Positions 20,960 through 39,694 are shown, counted from the stretch's first letter. The stretch: 64,000 nucleotides of DNA from Cynocephalus volans (GCF_027409185.1 NC_084462.1:1488001-1552000), one strand, 5' to 3'. Program-made: numbers and translations. Notes: generated by a model from the letters alone, not told the origin.

Positions 20960-22160
20960 TGAATACATCTGGAAGCCCTTTCTGGAATTCCTGGCTATGA
21001 ACTTGCTGGGACAGGGCCTTCTCCTTTCCTTATGATTTCAGTATCTGCCAAGGTCTCTAAATGATGTTGCCAGCAAGTCCTGGGTGGTACTGGTATCCAA
21101 ACTCACACAATTTGGTACCAAGCTCAGAGTGGATTTGCCACACTTACTAAACCACTGTTTTGCCAGTGCACTAAAGAGAGCAAGGAGCCGGTCCCTGTGT
21201 TGGAGTACAGCCCCACAGGATGGCCACCTGAGCCCTGGCCAAGCAGCACTCTCCAGAAGACAGCAAGAAAATGCACTCCTCTATATTTGCTGATCCTCTG
21301 CCTCTAAATTCCAGAGTGCATCAACTCACGCCACCAGGATTGACCCAAGCATGTTGTGTGTCAGTCTCCCCCACAAGTGTGTAAAACCCACACATGAATG
21401 AGGTGGGGGGAAATAATTTAAATCAATGATAACAATAACAGCTAACACTGACATCTCCCTTCGTATGTGCTGGAACTGTACTTAGGCACTTATTCATGTT
21501 CCTCTCTGACCAACCTCATAAAGTTGTAACTGTTTTCAAATGTCACCACCTGCCCAGCCTTGTGTGCAGCCTCGGCCACTTTATTCTATATGCCCTCTAA
21601 TAATACGCTGGCCCTCACTTGTGGGTCCCCAGAAACGCTGCTCCGTGCTTTACCCCTGGGGTTTGCCTCTCAGGGATAGAAGACCTGCTGGTGGGAGGAT
21701 TCCTGTCACAGGCCAGTGATTTTCTCTATTTAATTAAATCAAATACAGCAAAACAGTTCTGTGCCTGGATTCTGGAGCCCACTGGTGTATATATATATAT
21801 TTATATTTGCATATTCATTATTACAAATCATACTTATTCCTTATGCCCTGATCCATTCTCTCCCCATCCCTCTCCCCCTCTAATAACCATATATTTTTTT
21901 CCTCCTTCTGATAGATTAACTGGCTCTGTTGATTTGTTGCCTGTATAATCCATCCACTGAACACTGAGAGAGGTGTCTTCAGGTCCCCCACTGTCATACA
22001 GCAGATTCTTCTTCTACTGCTCTGGAGTGTGCTTTGTGGAGAGAGAGGACCTCTTCTTTTTTATTTTTTGGGGGGGTCTCCACGGGTGAAATGGTGTTTC
22101 TGGTGTGCTCTTTACCTGGTTGCGGCTGGGTTCGGCTTCCCCCAGCTCCATGCCTCAGGA
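20960..22160. other. intergenic stretch without recognised gene
   Basis: No open frame with recognisable content. A TA-rich tract (21786-21808) and an MIR-like piece near 21430-21530 are all I see. Confidence 0.4.
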
Positions 22161-22169
22161 CCCCGACAT

Positions 22170-22360
22170 GACTGGTTTTTAATCCCAGCTCTCCCTCTTT
22201 CTAAGTGTGTGACTTTGGCAGTGTTCTTGTCTCAGTTTCCTCATCTGTAAAATGGTGCCACTAACAGGACCTACTCACCATGTCATTATGACGATCATAC
22301 GAGTTAACATTCAGAAAACCTTTAGAACAGAGACAGGCATAAATTGTTCTGCATAAGAAC
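22170..22360 (+). mobile_element. MIR
   Basis: GTGTGTGACTTTGGCAGTG and CTCAGTTTCCTCATCTGTAA. Confidence 0.7.
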
Positions 22361-22369
22361 TGTGCTGCA

Positions 22370-22520
22370 GGGGCCGGCCCGTGGCTCACTCGGCAGAGTG
22401 CGGTGCTGATAACACCAAGGCCGTGGGTTCGGATCCCATATAGGGATGGCTGGTTGCTCACTGGCTGAGCGTGGTGCTGACAACACCAAGCCAAGGGTTG
22501 AGATCCCCTTACCGGTCGGT
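22370..22520 (+). mobile_element. t-SINE dimer
   Basis: GGGGCCGGCCCGTGGCTCAC to CCTTACCGGTC; lacks a poly-A tail. Confidence 0.92.
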
Positions 22521-22655
22521 CAGCTGCATAGATTCACAGACAAATAAAATCATACGGAAAAGTACAGAGAAAAATCACAAGCACCCTTGGGCACGCTTCC
22601 CAGGAGGTTCACCACGCCTTAATACATATTGCCATAACTGCACCAGATTTCTTTC

Positions 22656-22759
22656 CTTTTTTTTTTTTTTTTTTGGAGGCTGGCTAGTACAAGGATGGAG
22701 CCCTGGACCTTAGTGTTACCAGCACCATGCTCTAACCAACTGAGCTAACCAGCTGGCCC
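22656..22759 (-). mobile_element. t-SINE monomer
   Basis: Long T-run then GAGGCTGGCTAGTACAAGGA to CAGCTGGCCC. Confidence 0.9.
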
Positions 22760-22940
22760 TAAATTTCTTTTCTTAAGACATACAATGTTACAGATATAGT
22801 TGAAGCCCCCTACGGCCCTTTCCTAGCCACGTTAACCCCTCTCCGACTTCACAGAAAAACGTTACACTAAACTCTGGCTTTTTCATTCCCTCGTCTCCAG
22901 TTCTTTTTTTATTTTATTTATTTATTTATATATATATATA

Positions 22941-23088
22941 TTTTTTTTTTGGTCTTTTTGTGACCGTCCGCACCGCGCTCAGCCAGTGAGCGCACCGGCC
23001 ATCCTTATATAGGATCCGAACCCGCGGCGGGAGCGCCGCTGTACTCCCAAGCGCTGCACTCTCCCGAGTGCACCACGGGGTCGGCCCC
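22941..23088 (-). mobile_element. t-SINE, GC-rich variant
   Basis: CCCGCGGCGGGAGCGCCGCT in the arm region and ACGGGGTCGGCCCC terminus, as in the copies at 4704 and 38689. Confidence 0.9.
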
Positions 23089-23170
23089 GGTCGGGCCCTC
23101 CAGTACTTATCAAATAGGAATGCACCTATAGATAGTACACAGCATTGTTTTGCATGTTTTTTATTTTTTA

Positions 23171-23259
23171 TTTTTGGCAACTGGCTGGTATGGGGATCTG
23201 AAGGCCTTGACCTTGATGTTATAATACCACGCTCTAACCAACTGAGCTATCCAGACAGA
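23171..23259 (-). mobile_element. t-SINE monomer
   Basis: TTTTGCATGTTT flanks on both sides. Confidence 0.9.
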
Positions 23260-23588
23260 CGTAAATATTCTTTTGCATGTTTCTAATATTTCTATGAATG
23301 GACTGTGCCCCTGTGATGTCACTTGATTTTTTTCAAGGAACCTGAAGTTTTTGAGATTCCATGTCAACACAGTGTGGATTTAATTCACTCATTTTCATTG
23401 TTTGTGGTATCCTGCTAAAATCTGCCACAGTTAATTCATCCATTTTTCTACTCATAGTCTTCCCCAATTTTGAGCTATTGCAATGAACACTGCAATAAAT
23501 GTTCTTGAGTGTGGCTTTTCATGCACAGTGTGAGAGTTTCTTAGGAGTATTCTACGTATTTTCTACCCAGGTTAGAAATTTCTGGACT

Positions 23589-23945
23589 GCAGGAGGCCAA
23601 GGGCCTTGGCCACGCCCCCCCCAACATGTGCAACCAGCCCAGCAAGGACAATTGAGCTGCAGCAAGAAGGGCCCCAGCTTCCCAAGCTGGGATGATGGGA
23701 GGCTAGGGCTTTTTCCACACCCCCCTGACATCTACACCCAGCCCAGCAATGACCAAGCTGCCACTGGAAGCCCCCTGGTCTCCAGTGTGGGAATGAGGGG
23801 GGTGCCACAGGCCTCAATCCTGCCCTTCCTCCTTCCTCCTTCTTCCATCCCATTTCCTTCCCCTTTCCCCCTCCCCCTCCCTCCCAACTGCTCCACAACA
23901 GCCTCACAGAATGTAAAAAAATAATAATATTAATTTTTTAAAAAA
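23589..23945 (+). mobile_element. unassigned retroposon 3' end (L1-like UTR)
   Basis: Contains two loosely repeated about 110-bp units sharing CCAGCCCAGCAA, a long C/T-rich tract and A/T-rich end; flanked by AGAAATTTCTGG duplications (23574 and 23947). Confidence 0.55.
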
Positions 23946-23956
23946 AGAAATTTCTG

Positions 23957-24200
23957 GGCCAGCCTGTGGCTCACTCGGGAGAGTGTGGTTCTGATAACAC
24001 CAAGGCCACAGGTTCAGATCCCATATAGGGATGGCCAGTTAGCTCACTGGCTGAGCGTGGTGCTGATAACACCAAGGCCACGGGTTCGGATCCCATATAG
24101 GGATGGCCAGTTGGCTCACTGGCTGAGCGTGGTGCTGACAACACCAAGTCAAGGGTTAGGATCCCCTTACCGGTCATCTTTAAAAAAAAAAAAAAGAAAA
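23957..24200 (+). mobile_element. t-SINE trimer
   Basis: Three head-to-tail tRNA-like units (starts near 23957, 24030, 24108), A-tail, duplication AAGAAATTTCTGG at both ends. Confidence 0.93.
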
Positions 24201-24570
24201 GAAAAGAAATTTCTGGACTATGAGATATGCTCATTTTCCACTTTACTGAATATTCCAAAATGAAAGCGATTTCTCTAAGTACACGAACTCCCAGCCATCA
24301 ATTTTTCATGGTAACTTTTTATTCTTAAATAGTTTAAGACTCTACAAGAAGTTGCAAAAATAGTACAGTGTTCCCATGTACTCCACACCTACCTTCCTCC
24401 AATGATAATGTCTTATGTAACTACAGTCCCTGGCCAAAACCCAGAAATTGATATTGCTACAATACTATTTAATCAGTTACAGACCTAGGTTTCACAAGAA
24501 CTTACTCAGATTTATGTGAACTTTTTAAGATTTTTGATGTGTAGTTCTATGATTATTATTATTATTATTA

Positions 24571-24673
24571 CTTTTTTTTTTTTTTTTTTGGCATTTGGCC
24601 CATAAGGAATCAGAACCCTTGACCTTGGTGTTATCACACAATGCTCTAACCAACTGAGATAACTGGCCAGCCT
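24571..24673 (-). mobile_element. t-SINE monomer
   Basis: Duplication GTTCTATGA (24544-24552, 24674-24682) enclosing an (ATT)n tract and the SINE. Confidence 0.9.
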
Positions 24674-25120
24674 GTTCTATGAACTTTTATCAGATGTGAA
24701 GATTAGAGTACCAATCACCACAATCAGGATAAAAAATTGTTCCATCTCTACAAAAAAAAAAAAAAAAAAAACACTCCCTGGGAGTATCCCTTAGTAATCA
24801 AATTCTCCCCTAAACTCTAACCCCTGGTAATGGCTGGTTTGTATTGTAAAATTATACACTATAATTAGTTATAATATATTATTATACATTATACATTATA
24901 ATTTTACTATCACTATAATTTTTGTCCCTTTGAGAATGTTATAGAAATGGAATTATACAGTATGCAACCCTCTGTGATTGGCTTTTTTCACTCAGTATGA
25001 TGCCCTTGAGATCCATGCAAGTCGTTGCGTGCATCCATTTGTTCCTTTTTATTGCTGAGTAGTATTTCATTCCATCTATGTACCAGTTCTTTTACCCGCT
25101 GGCAGGTTAAAGAATGGTTG

Positions 25121-25220
25121 GGGACTGCTCAGCTAGCTCAGTTGGTCAGAGCACGGTGTTATAACACCGAGATCAAGGATTCAGATCCTTGCGCCAGCCA
25201 GCTGCAAAAAAAAAAAAAAA
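25121..25220 (+). mobile_element. t-SINE monomer
   Basis: CTAGCTCAGTTGGTCAGAGC to A15 tail. Confidence 0.92.
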
Positions 25221-25395
25221 GACCAAAAATATCTGGGCTTGAGCTTTCACAAATAAACATCCTATGAACATTCGTGTACAGGTATGTGTGCAAATATAAA
25301 TTATTTCTTTAAATCTCTCTAAAATACCCATGAGCATCAATTCTTAAAATTTCTTTTTCTTCATAGTAGTGATCTAGTGTCGAAAGTTCATTACA

Positions 25396-25568
25396 AGGCT
25401 GGCCCGTGGCTCACTCGGTAGAGTGCGGTGCTGATAGCACCAAGGCCACGGGTTCGGATCCTATATAGGGATGGCCGGTTCGCTCACTGGCTGAGCATGG
25501 TGCTGACAACACCAAGCCAAGGGTTGAGATCCCCTTACCGGTCATCTTTTTAAAAAAAAAAAAAGAAG
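25396..25568 (+). mobile_element. t-SINE dimer
   Basis: Flanks GAAAGTTCATTAC/GAAAGTGCATTAC. Confidence 0.95.
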
Positions 25569-25719
25569 AAAGTGCATTACATTCATGTTTTTATTCAGTG
25601 GTTTATGTAAGCCTGAAACCTGTGAGTCTTTATGTGACATTAAAGTCTTAATTAAATGTCTACAAGTTAAGAGAAATTGACTAATATCCTGCTGTGGGTG
25701 AAGTTGGCCAGCTAGTTGA

Positions 25720-25890
25720 AAATAATAACTTTCTATATTTTACGTGATACACCACAGAGCTCAGTTAGTCCTCCTAATAATCCTATGTAGGTAGATGCTT
25801 TGGTGACCTCTGTTTTCCAGAATAGAAAAATGAGGCCTAGAGAGGGCAACCACTTGTCCAAAAACACAGTTTGAAACCAGCCAGCCTGGC
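25720..25890 (-). mobile_element. MIR
   Basis: CTAATAATCCTATGTAGG and AAAATGAGGCCTAGAGAGG. Confidence 0.65.
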
Positions 25891-26221
25891 TCTAGGGCTC
25901 TGAAAGAGCAGGACAGTCTGGTTTCTAAAACTGTCGTCTCTGTTAGCAGCCAATTTGCAGGTCTTCACCTCCTGGCTGTGAGACATGGAAAAAATGACCA
26001 GGGGTCTCTGGGTCTCAGTCCCCCCAACCCCCGTGAATTGGGGCAATAGAAAGAACCCAGTTCCTAGGTCTGCGGTGAGAAATTAGGGACGAGGAAGTAA
26101 AGCGCGGGGCTGGGGGGCCTGGCCTCTATAAATATTAGTAATTATTATTATTATTGCTATTAGTATCCTTCTCTTTCTCCCTCTGGACAACTAAAGGTGC
26201 GCGGATTTCAAAACAAGAGTT

Positions 26222-26302
26222 AGGGGCCGGCCCGTGGCTCACTTGGGAGAGCGTGGTGCTGACAACACCAAGTCAAGGGTTCGGATCCCCTTACAGGTCA
26301 AA
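26222..26302 (+). mobile_element. t-SINE, one-unit chimera
   Basis: Dimer-type head GGGGCCGGCCCGTGGCTCAC joined directly to the dimer's second-unit tail (TGCTGACAACACCAAGTCAA). Confidence 0.88.
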
Positions 26303-26372
26303 GACAGAAAGAAACGAGTTCATGATAAGGGAAAGACGGCAGGTTCGCCACAGAGTCCCAAGGGCAGGACTT

Positions 26373-26449
26373 CTAACACGGGGACCTGAACCCTTGACCT
26401 TGCTGTTATAAGCCAACTCTAGCCGACTAAGATAAGCCACCAGCGTTCC
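26373..26449 (-). mobile_element. degraded t-SINE monomer
   Basis: AAGGGCAGGACTT duplications on both sides. Confidence 0.8.
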
Positions 26450-26599
26450 AAAGGGCAGGACTTTAAAGCTAGCACTTCAGGACTGGAGTCTGCAAGAAAA
26501 GCAAGCCCCGCCCCAGCCCTCCCGCGCGCCTTCCAAGGGTTAGAAGTCTGCAGAGGCTCTGACTGAAAAGCGGGGTCCCCCCGAAAGGCGGAGCCAAAC

Positions 26600-34007
<7,408 letters not shown>

Positions 34008-34009
<2 letters not shown>

Positions 34010-34066
34010 TGCATGCCCTGACTGAATAAAGACATGATCTCCCTAGAGTTCTTGGTGGTGGTGGTT
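34008..34066 (+). repeat. parent copy: DHDH stop/3'UTR segment duplicated in intron 5
   Basis: Functional 3'UTR copy matching 33081-33139; similarity stops shortly after the GGTGGTGGTGG run. Confidence 0.85.
34025..34030 (+). promoter_or_regulatory. DHDH: DHDH poly(A) signal
   Basis: AATAAA only 16 nt after the stop codon, giving a very short 3'UTR; a GGTGGTGGTGG/T-rich tract follows as a plausible downstream element. Confidence 0.8.
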
Positions 34067-34734
34067 TGGTGACAGCTGGAGAGCCCACCATCAAAGGTCA
34101 CTGGAGAATAATTTGGTGGAAGAATGTGGGGAGGGAGGAAGACCATGTTTCCCACAAGACCATGTTACCCTAGGAAGGGTGGACACCTGTGGGCTGATCC
34201 ATGGTCCGCCTGTCATGGCCTCCCTAAGGTTTGACCCTCATTGCCTTGGAGTGATTTCTGCAGAACAATTCTCATCTCTCACCTCACAAACCACTCTTTT
34301 GAAAGCCACCCAGATCCTGTCCTTGTTGCTCTCCTGCCTGTAATTGCCTCTCCTAGAATTCAAGCCTCTCCTTATTAGTCAGGCTTTTCCTTTGGAAAGT
34401 GTCAGAAACACAACCCAAAGTGGCCTGGACAGAAATGGAACGCATGGCAAGTAAAACCTTTCTGGCAAGGCCAGCACCAGGCCAAGACTCGGTCTTTCTC
34501 CATCGTTTTCATTTTCCTTGACACTGGTTTCATTGAAGGTCTCGGATACTGGCTAAGTGTAGGTATGGATGCCGGACTCAGGTGGCCCATGTGACTTCGG
34601 GCAGGAAATAGTGTATGGGTAAGAGGTGTCCCTAACCAGGTTCTCCCCAGCCTCTCTCTGCCTTTGTCTCCTCACCAGTAATGGGGAGAAACTAGTACTA
34701 ACTACCCTCTGGTGGGGATTAAATGGAATGGTGC

Positions 34735-35095
34735 CTTAGTCCATTTGGGCTGCCATAACAAAATACCTTAGACTGGGTAATTTATAAACAACAGAAATTC
34801 ATTGCTCACAGTTTTGGAGGCTGGGAAGTCCAAGTTCAAAGAACCAGCACATTCTGTGTCAGGCTCACTTTCTGCTTCAAAGATGGCACCTCGTTGCTGT
34901 GCCCTCACATGGCAGAAGAGGCAACTGAGTCTCTCAAGCCTCTCTTGTAAGGGCACTACTCCCATTCATGAGGACTCCACCCTTATGACCTAATCACCTC
35001 CAAAAGGCCCCGCCTCTTAATACCAGCACCTTGGGGGTTAGGTTTCAACATACGAATTTGGGGGAGATGCAAACATTCAGACCATAGTAGGCAGT
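34735..35095 (-). mobile_element. MaLR LTR (MST-like)
   Basis: TTAGTCCATTTGGGCTGCCA to CATTCAGACCATAGTAGG. Confidence 0.7.
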
Positions 35096-35099
35096 ATAT

Positions 35100-35395
35100 A
35101 AACAGTCCCTAGCACACGGGAGGTTCACTTTGAGGAAGGGCCTTTCCCATACTGGCCTCTAGCAGCTCCAGAGAGTTTCTCAACAGGAAAGGAGGGATCT
35201 GTCTTCACACAAGTTTCAATGGCCTCATTGGCCAAGTCTGTGTAAAACACCCCTCTTTGTAGTAGGGGTAGGAGGGCCATCTCACCCAAATTACAAGCAG
35301 CTGGAGGAGGGCTACATTACGTATTTGGCCAGCTAATTAGGGTTAATTCCATGCTCTAGGAAAAGTTTAATTTTTATTTCTTTTTGTAGCAATGA
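35100..35395. other. intergenic, nothing recognised
   Basis: No open frame or repeat recognised. Confidence 0.35.
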
Positions 35396-35399
35396 GTAT

Positions 35400-35720
35400 A
35401 AGTTAGGATATACTACAGTCATAATAACCCCCAAATCTCAGCTTAGCATAACAAGGTTTATTTCTCACACGTGTTATGTATTGGCTAGGAGTTCCGGTCT
35501 GTATCTGTCTGGGACCCAGGCTGACAAGCCACTGCTAGCTAGAGTCCTGCTGGTCACTGTAGCTGAGGAACAATCGCCCTGGAAGCTCCTGTACCAGCAC
35601 TGACATGGAAATGATGAACATAACTTCTTATAATTCACTGGTCAAAAGTAGTTACATGACCTCAACAAACCACAGAGTGTCCGGGAAGGTGAATTCTGCC
35701 AGGTTCCAGAGATGGACATT
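35400..35720 (-). mobile_element. ancient ERVL-type LTR relic
   Basis: CAAATCTCAGCTTAGCATAA and TTGGCTAGGAGTTCCGGTCT; diverged. Confidence 0.4.
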
Positions 35721-36475
35721 GTGAAGGTTAATTCTAGGTGTCAACCTGGTTAGATGAAGGAATGCTGAGAAACCTGGTAAAGCTGTCTTTTTAGGTGTGT
35801 CCATGAGGGTGTTTCCAGCAGAGATTAGTATGAGAGTCTGAGTGGACTGGGTGGGAAAGACCCACCCTCGATGTGGGTGGGAACCATCCAATCCACCGGG
35901 GGTCTGGACAGAACAAAAGACAGGAAAAAAGTGAATCTCTAGATCCTCTGGAGCTGGGATACATTCTTCTCTCCTGTCCGTGGACATCAGAGCTCGAGAC
36001 TCTCCAGCTTTTGGGTTCCAGGACTTACACCAAGGACACCATCAGCTTCCCTGGTTTTGAGGCCTTTGGACTTGGACTGAGCCATGCTACCGGCATCCAG
36101 TTTATAGATGGACTATCGTTGGACTTTTCTTCACAGTCACGTGAGCTGATTCACCTAATAAATCCCCCTCATATAATTATAACATATTCTATCGATTCTG
36201 TCTCTCTGGAGAACCCTGACTAATACAAACATTGGTACCAGAGAAGTGGGGTGTTGCTTATAACATACTTGAAAATGTGGAAGCAGCTTTGGAACTGAGG
36301 AGAGGCTGAAGGAATTTGGAGGAACAGGTTAGAAAAGCCTAGATACTCGTGAAAGTTTAGAAGAAAACCAGGGAACGTTTTAGAGATTGGTTAAATGGTG
36401 GCGAGCAGAATGCTGATAGAAATATGGACTGTAAAGACCCTTCTAAGGAGGTCTCAGATAGAGATAAGGAATTTA

Positions 36476-36643
36476 GGGGGCCAGCCCGTGGCTCACTCGG
36501 GAGAGTGCGGTGCTGCTAACACCAAGGCCACGGGTTCGGATCCCATATAGGGATGGCTGGTTTGCTCACTTGGGTGAGCGTGGTGCTGACAACACCAAGT
36601 CAAGGGTTAAGATCCCCTTACCGGTCACCTTTTAAAAAAAGAA
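36476..36643 (+). mobile_element. t-SINE dimer
   Basis: GGGGGCCAGCCCGTGGCTCA to CCGGTCACCTTTTAAAAAAA. Confidence 0.93.
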
Positions 36644-36815
36644 GAAACTTAGTCCCCACTGTGACTGTTAAGAGGATGGGAAATCCTATTATGGTAATTG
36701 AAAGATGGAGCCTTAAAGAGGTGATTGGATTGTAGGACCGTGCAGTAGTGAATGGATTAAAAATGGTGGTCAGGGGTGTGGTTCTGAGGGCTTTATTTAT
36801 TTATCTATATTTATT

Positions 36816-36853
36816 TATTTTTTTTTTTAAAGATGACCGGTAAGGGGATCTTA
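36816..36853 (-). mobile_element. t-SINE tail fragment
   Basis: AAAGATGACCGGTAAGGGGA only. Confidence 0.7.
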
Positions 36854-37279
36854 AAAGAAGAGGAGAGTCTGTCTTGCTCTCTCTCTGCTCTCTGCTTCCA
36901 CCATCTTGCAGTGTGAGACCCCTGGGTCACTGTTGCTGCCAACAGATGGACTTTGGACTTCCTAGCCTCAAAAACTATAAGCAATAAATTTTGTTTTTCT
37001 TTATAAATCACCCGTTCTCAAGTATTCTGTTATAGCAACACAAAAAGGACTAATACAGACATGAATATTTTGGGTTTATGACACTAATAATGATTTTACT
37101 TTGATCAAAATAAGCTATTTGATAGACATTTCAGAACATTGAGAGACTAGGCATCAAATGAGTTTTCCATTGTTTTCTATTCCAAGCCCCATCATACATC
37201 ATTCAGCAGTCACCACATGAGCCCTCTGATTGCTTGGTTTCTTTTTTTGTTTGTTTTTCTTCTTTTCCTTGGTTTCGAT

Positions 37280-37443
37280 TTTTTTTTTTCAAAAGATGAC
37301 AGGTAAGGGGATCTTAACCCTTGACTTGGTGTTGTCAGCACCACGCTCAGCCAGTGAGCTAACCGGCCATCCCTATATAGGATCCGAACCCGTGGCCTTG
37401 GTGTTATCAGCACCACACTCTCCCGAGCGAGCCACGGGCCGGC
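37280..37443 (-). mobile_element. t-SINE dimer
   Basis: Duplication CCTTGGTTTCGATTTTT (37268-37284, 37444-37460). Confidence 0.95.
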
Positions 37444-37460
37444 CCTTGGTTTCGATTTTT

Positions 37461-37637
37461 TATTTTATTTTATTTTATTTTAAAGATGACCGGTAAGGGG
37501 ATCTTAACGCTTGACTTGGTGTTGTCAGCACCACGCTCTCCGAAGTGAGTGAACTGGCCACCCCGATATAGGGATCCGAACCCTTGGCCTTGGTGTTATC
37601 AGTCCCACACTCTCCCAAGTGAGCCACAGGATGGCCC
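37461..37637 (-). mobile_element. t-SINE dimer
   Basis: Second dimer directly beside the previous one, with a (TTTTA)n tail. Confidence 0.93.
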
Positions 37638-37667
37638 TCAATTTTTAATTTTTTTAATTATTTATTT

Positions 37668-37768
37668 CTTTATGTTTTGTTGGCAGATGGCCAGTACAGG
37701 GATCCAAATTCTCGATGTGGGTGTGACCAACACTATGCTCTAACCAAATGAGCTAATCAGGCAGCCCA
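37668..37768 (-). mobile_element. t-SINE monomer
   Basis: TGGCAGATGGCCAGTACAGG to AATCAGGCAGCCC. Confidence 0.88.
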
Positions 37769-37983
37769 GTTTCAGTCTTTTAATTGTGTAACCAAGATGG
37801 CTAGATATCCCCTTAATAACCATTCACCTATGATAGGGAAGCTTTCACTGGACACACAGCTGCACAACTGAAGACTGTATTTTTCAGCCTCCCTTGCAAC
37901 TATGTCTTACAATGTGATTAGGTTCTAGCCAGTGAGATTTGTGCAGCCTCTGAGTTAAACCCTGAAAAGACAAGAAGGAAAGT

Positions 37984-38090
37984 GGGTGGCTGGCCAGTTA
38001 GCTCAGCTTAGTTGGTTAGTGCAGGGTGCTGATCTAGTGCACCAAGATCTAGGGTTCCATACCTCAGCTGCCACACACACACAAAAAAAA
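37984..38090 (+). mobile_element. t-SINE monomer
   Basis: Carries a small duplication in the A-box side (CAGCTTAGTTGG); CA-repeat before the A tail. Confidence 0.88.
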
Positions 38091-38124
38091 GACAAGGAAC
38101 ATGGTCTCCCTTTCAACTTTTCTG

Positions 38125-38510
38125 TATTAGTCCATTTCTCTTGCTATAATAGAATACCTGAAACTGGGTAATTTATAAAGAACAGAGGTTTATTTGGCTT
38201 ACGTTTCCGGAACAGCTGCATCTGGCACAGGCCTCAGGCTGCTTGTACTAATGGCAGAAAACGGCAGCCAGCCCACAGGTATAAGCAGATCACATGGTGA
38301 GAGGAAGCGGGGGTGGGGGGGATGCCAGGGTCCTTTAAACAAACAGCTCTTGTGAGAACTAATAGAGTGAGAACTCACTCATGGGAGAGCATTAATCCAT
38401 TCATGAGGGATCCACTCCCATGACTCAAACAGCTTCCAACACTGCTATGTTGGGGATCAGACTTCTGCATGAGTTTTGGGGGGACAACACATCCAAACTC
38501 CATCACGGGG
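38125..38510 (-). mobile_element. MaLR LTR (MST/THE1-like)
   Basis: TGTATTAGTCCATTTCTC start, ACATCCAAACTCCATCA end; same subfamily as 19859-20270. Confidence 0.75.
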
Positions 38511-38688
38511 GGAGATTATTACAAGGAATTGGCTCACAATTATAAAGACAGATAAATTCCAAGCTCTGCAGGGTGAGGTGGCAAGCTGGAGACCCACGAG
38601 AGCTGATATTGAGTTCCAGTCTGAGTCTGAAGGCCTGAGAACTAGGAGAGCTGATAATATGAGGGCACTTCAAAAAGTTCATGGAAAG

Positions 38689-38838
38689 GGCCGAGCCTGT
38701 GGCGCACTCGGTAGCGTGCTGCGCTAGCAGCGCGGCGACGCTCCCGCCGCGGGTTCGGATCCTATATAGGAATGGCCGGAGCACTCACTGGCTGAGTGCC
38801 GGTCACGAAAAAGACAAAAAAAAAAAAAAAAAAAAAAA
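38689..38838 (+). mobile_element. t-SINE, GC-rich variant, young copy
   Basis: Perfect 17-bp duplication AAAAAGTTCATGGAAAG, A25 tail, arm sequence GCTAGCAGCGCGGCGACGCT. Confidence 0.95.
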
Positions 38839-39164
38839 AAAAGTTCATGGAAAGATTCATATTATCTTTTTCTTTTTTCTGATTTATTAAGGTCAATATG
38901 ACCATTTTCACTTTATAGATGAATAAATTCAGGTACAGACATCATGGCGTTTCAGTTCTGCCCCTTGCATCTGTGCTGAGGTATGGGGATGCAGCTAAGC
39001 TCTCAGCATTCTCAGATGAGCTTTCAGGCTAATTCATTTTCAACAGGTATCTTCTCACAGCTGTGAAATATGAGCGCATTGATATAAAGCAGGGGACACA
39101 GCTTCACAATCCAAATTATTGGCAGAAAGGGTGGTAAGTGGCACTATTGAAAATGAAGTATCTA

Positions 39165-39263
39165 GGGGCTGGCCATTTAGCTTACTTGAGAGAGCACGTT
39201 GCTAACACCAAAGTCAAGGGTTTGGATTCCTGTACCAGAAAGCTGCCAAAAAACAAAAAAAAC
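39165..39263 (+). mobile_element. t-SINE monomer
   Basis: GGGGCTGGCCATTTAGCTTA to AAACAAAAAAAACC. Confidence 0.9.
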
Positions 39264-39430
39264 CTTGTTTCCTGTGAAAGTTTTGGAGGTTGGGAAGTCC
39301 ACAGTCCATGGGGTGCATCTAAGAGGGCCTTCTTCTTGGTGGTGACTCTCTACAGCAATGCAGGGTGTCATGTGGCCAGAAATTTGCAAGTTACTCGTGT
39401 TATCTTTTAGTTCTACTTTTTTCCATGACC

Positions 39431-39500
39431 TTTTTTTTTGGCAGGGGTGGGTGGCTGACTGGTATGGGGATCTGAACCCTTGACCTTAGTGTTATCACCC
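39431..39500 (-). mobile_element. t-SINE monomer, 5'-truncated
   Basis: GGTGGCTGACTGGTATGGGG to TAGTGTTATCACCC. Confidence 0.85.
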
Positions 39501-39510
39501 CTGAACTTTT

Positions 39511-39694
39511 TTGTTTGTTTGTTTGTTTGTTTGTTTGTTTTTGTGACTGGTAAGGGGATCGTAACTCTTGACTTGGTGTTGTCAGCACCAGGCTCTCCCA
39601 AGTGAGCCAACCGGCCATCCCTATATGGGATCCAAACCTGTGGCCTTGGTGTTATCAGCACCACACTCTCCCAAGTGAGCCATGGGCCAGCCCT
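39511..39694 (-). mobile_element. t-SINE dimer with (GTTT)n tail
   Basis: Tail of about seven GTTT repeats then GTGACTGGTAAGGGGATCGT to CCATGGGCCAGCCC. Confidence 0.92.

Larger units (their letters stand above)
22530..23575. mobile_element. L1M fragment carrying three SINEs
   Basis: CAATGAACACTGCAATAAAT, GTGTGGCTTTTCATGC and the Pro-rich TAACCCCTCTCCGACTTCAC parts resemble L1M 3' sequence. Confidence 0.5.
24300..25390. mobile_element. L1M fragment carrying two SINEs
   Basis: AAAATAGTACAGTGTTCCCA, TACAGTATGCAACCCTCTGT and ATTGCTGAGTAGTATTTCAT are L1M 3'-end phrases. Confidence 0.65.
35725..37062 (+). mobile_element. LTR-retroposon composite (two LTR-like ends plus short internal part)
   Basis: Left LTR-like segment from TAGGTGTCAACCTGGTTAG to AACCCTGACTAATACAAAC (36232); then ATTGGTACCAGAGAAGTGGG typical of the segment after a MaLR 5' LTR; a right LTR-like part ends GCACAAAAAGG-like ACTAATACAG. 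No coding capacity seen. Confidence 0.55.

Noticed and set aside
23957-24200. CRISPR-like array of regular repeats
   Set aside because: Three head-to-tail tRNA units of a SINE in a mammalian genome; no spacers or cas genes.
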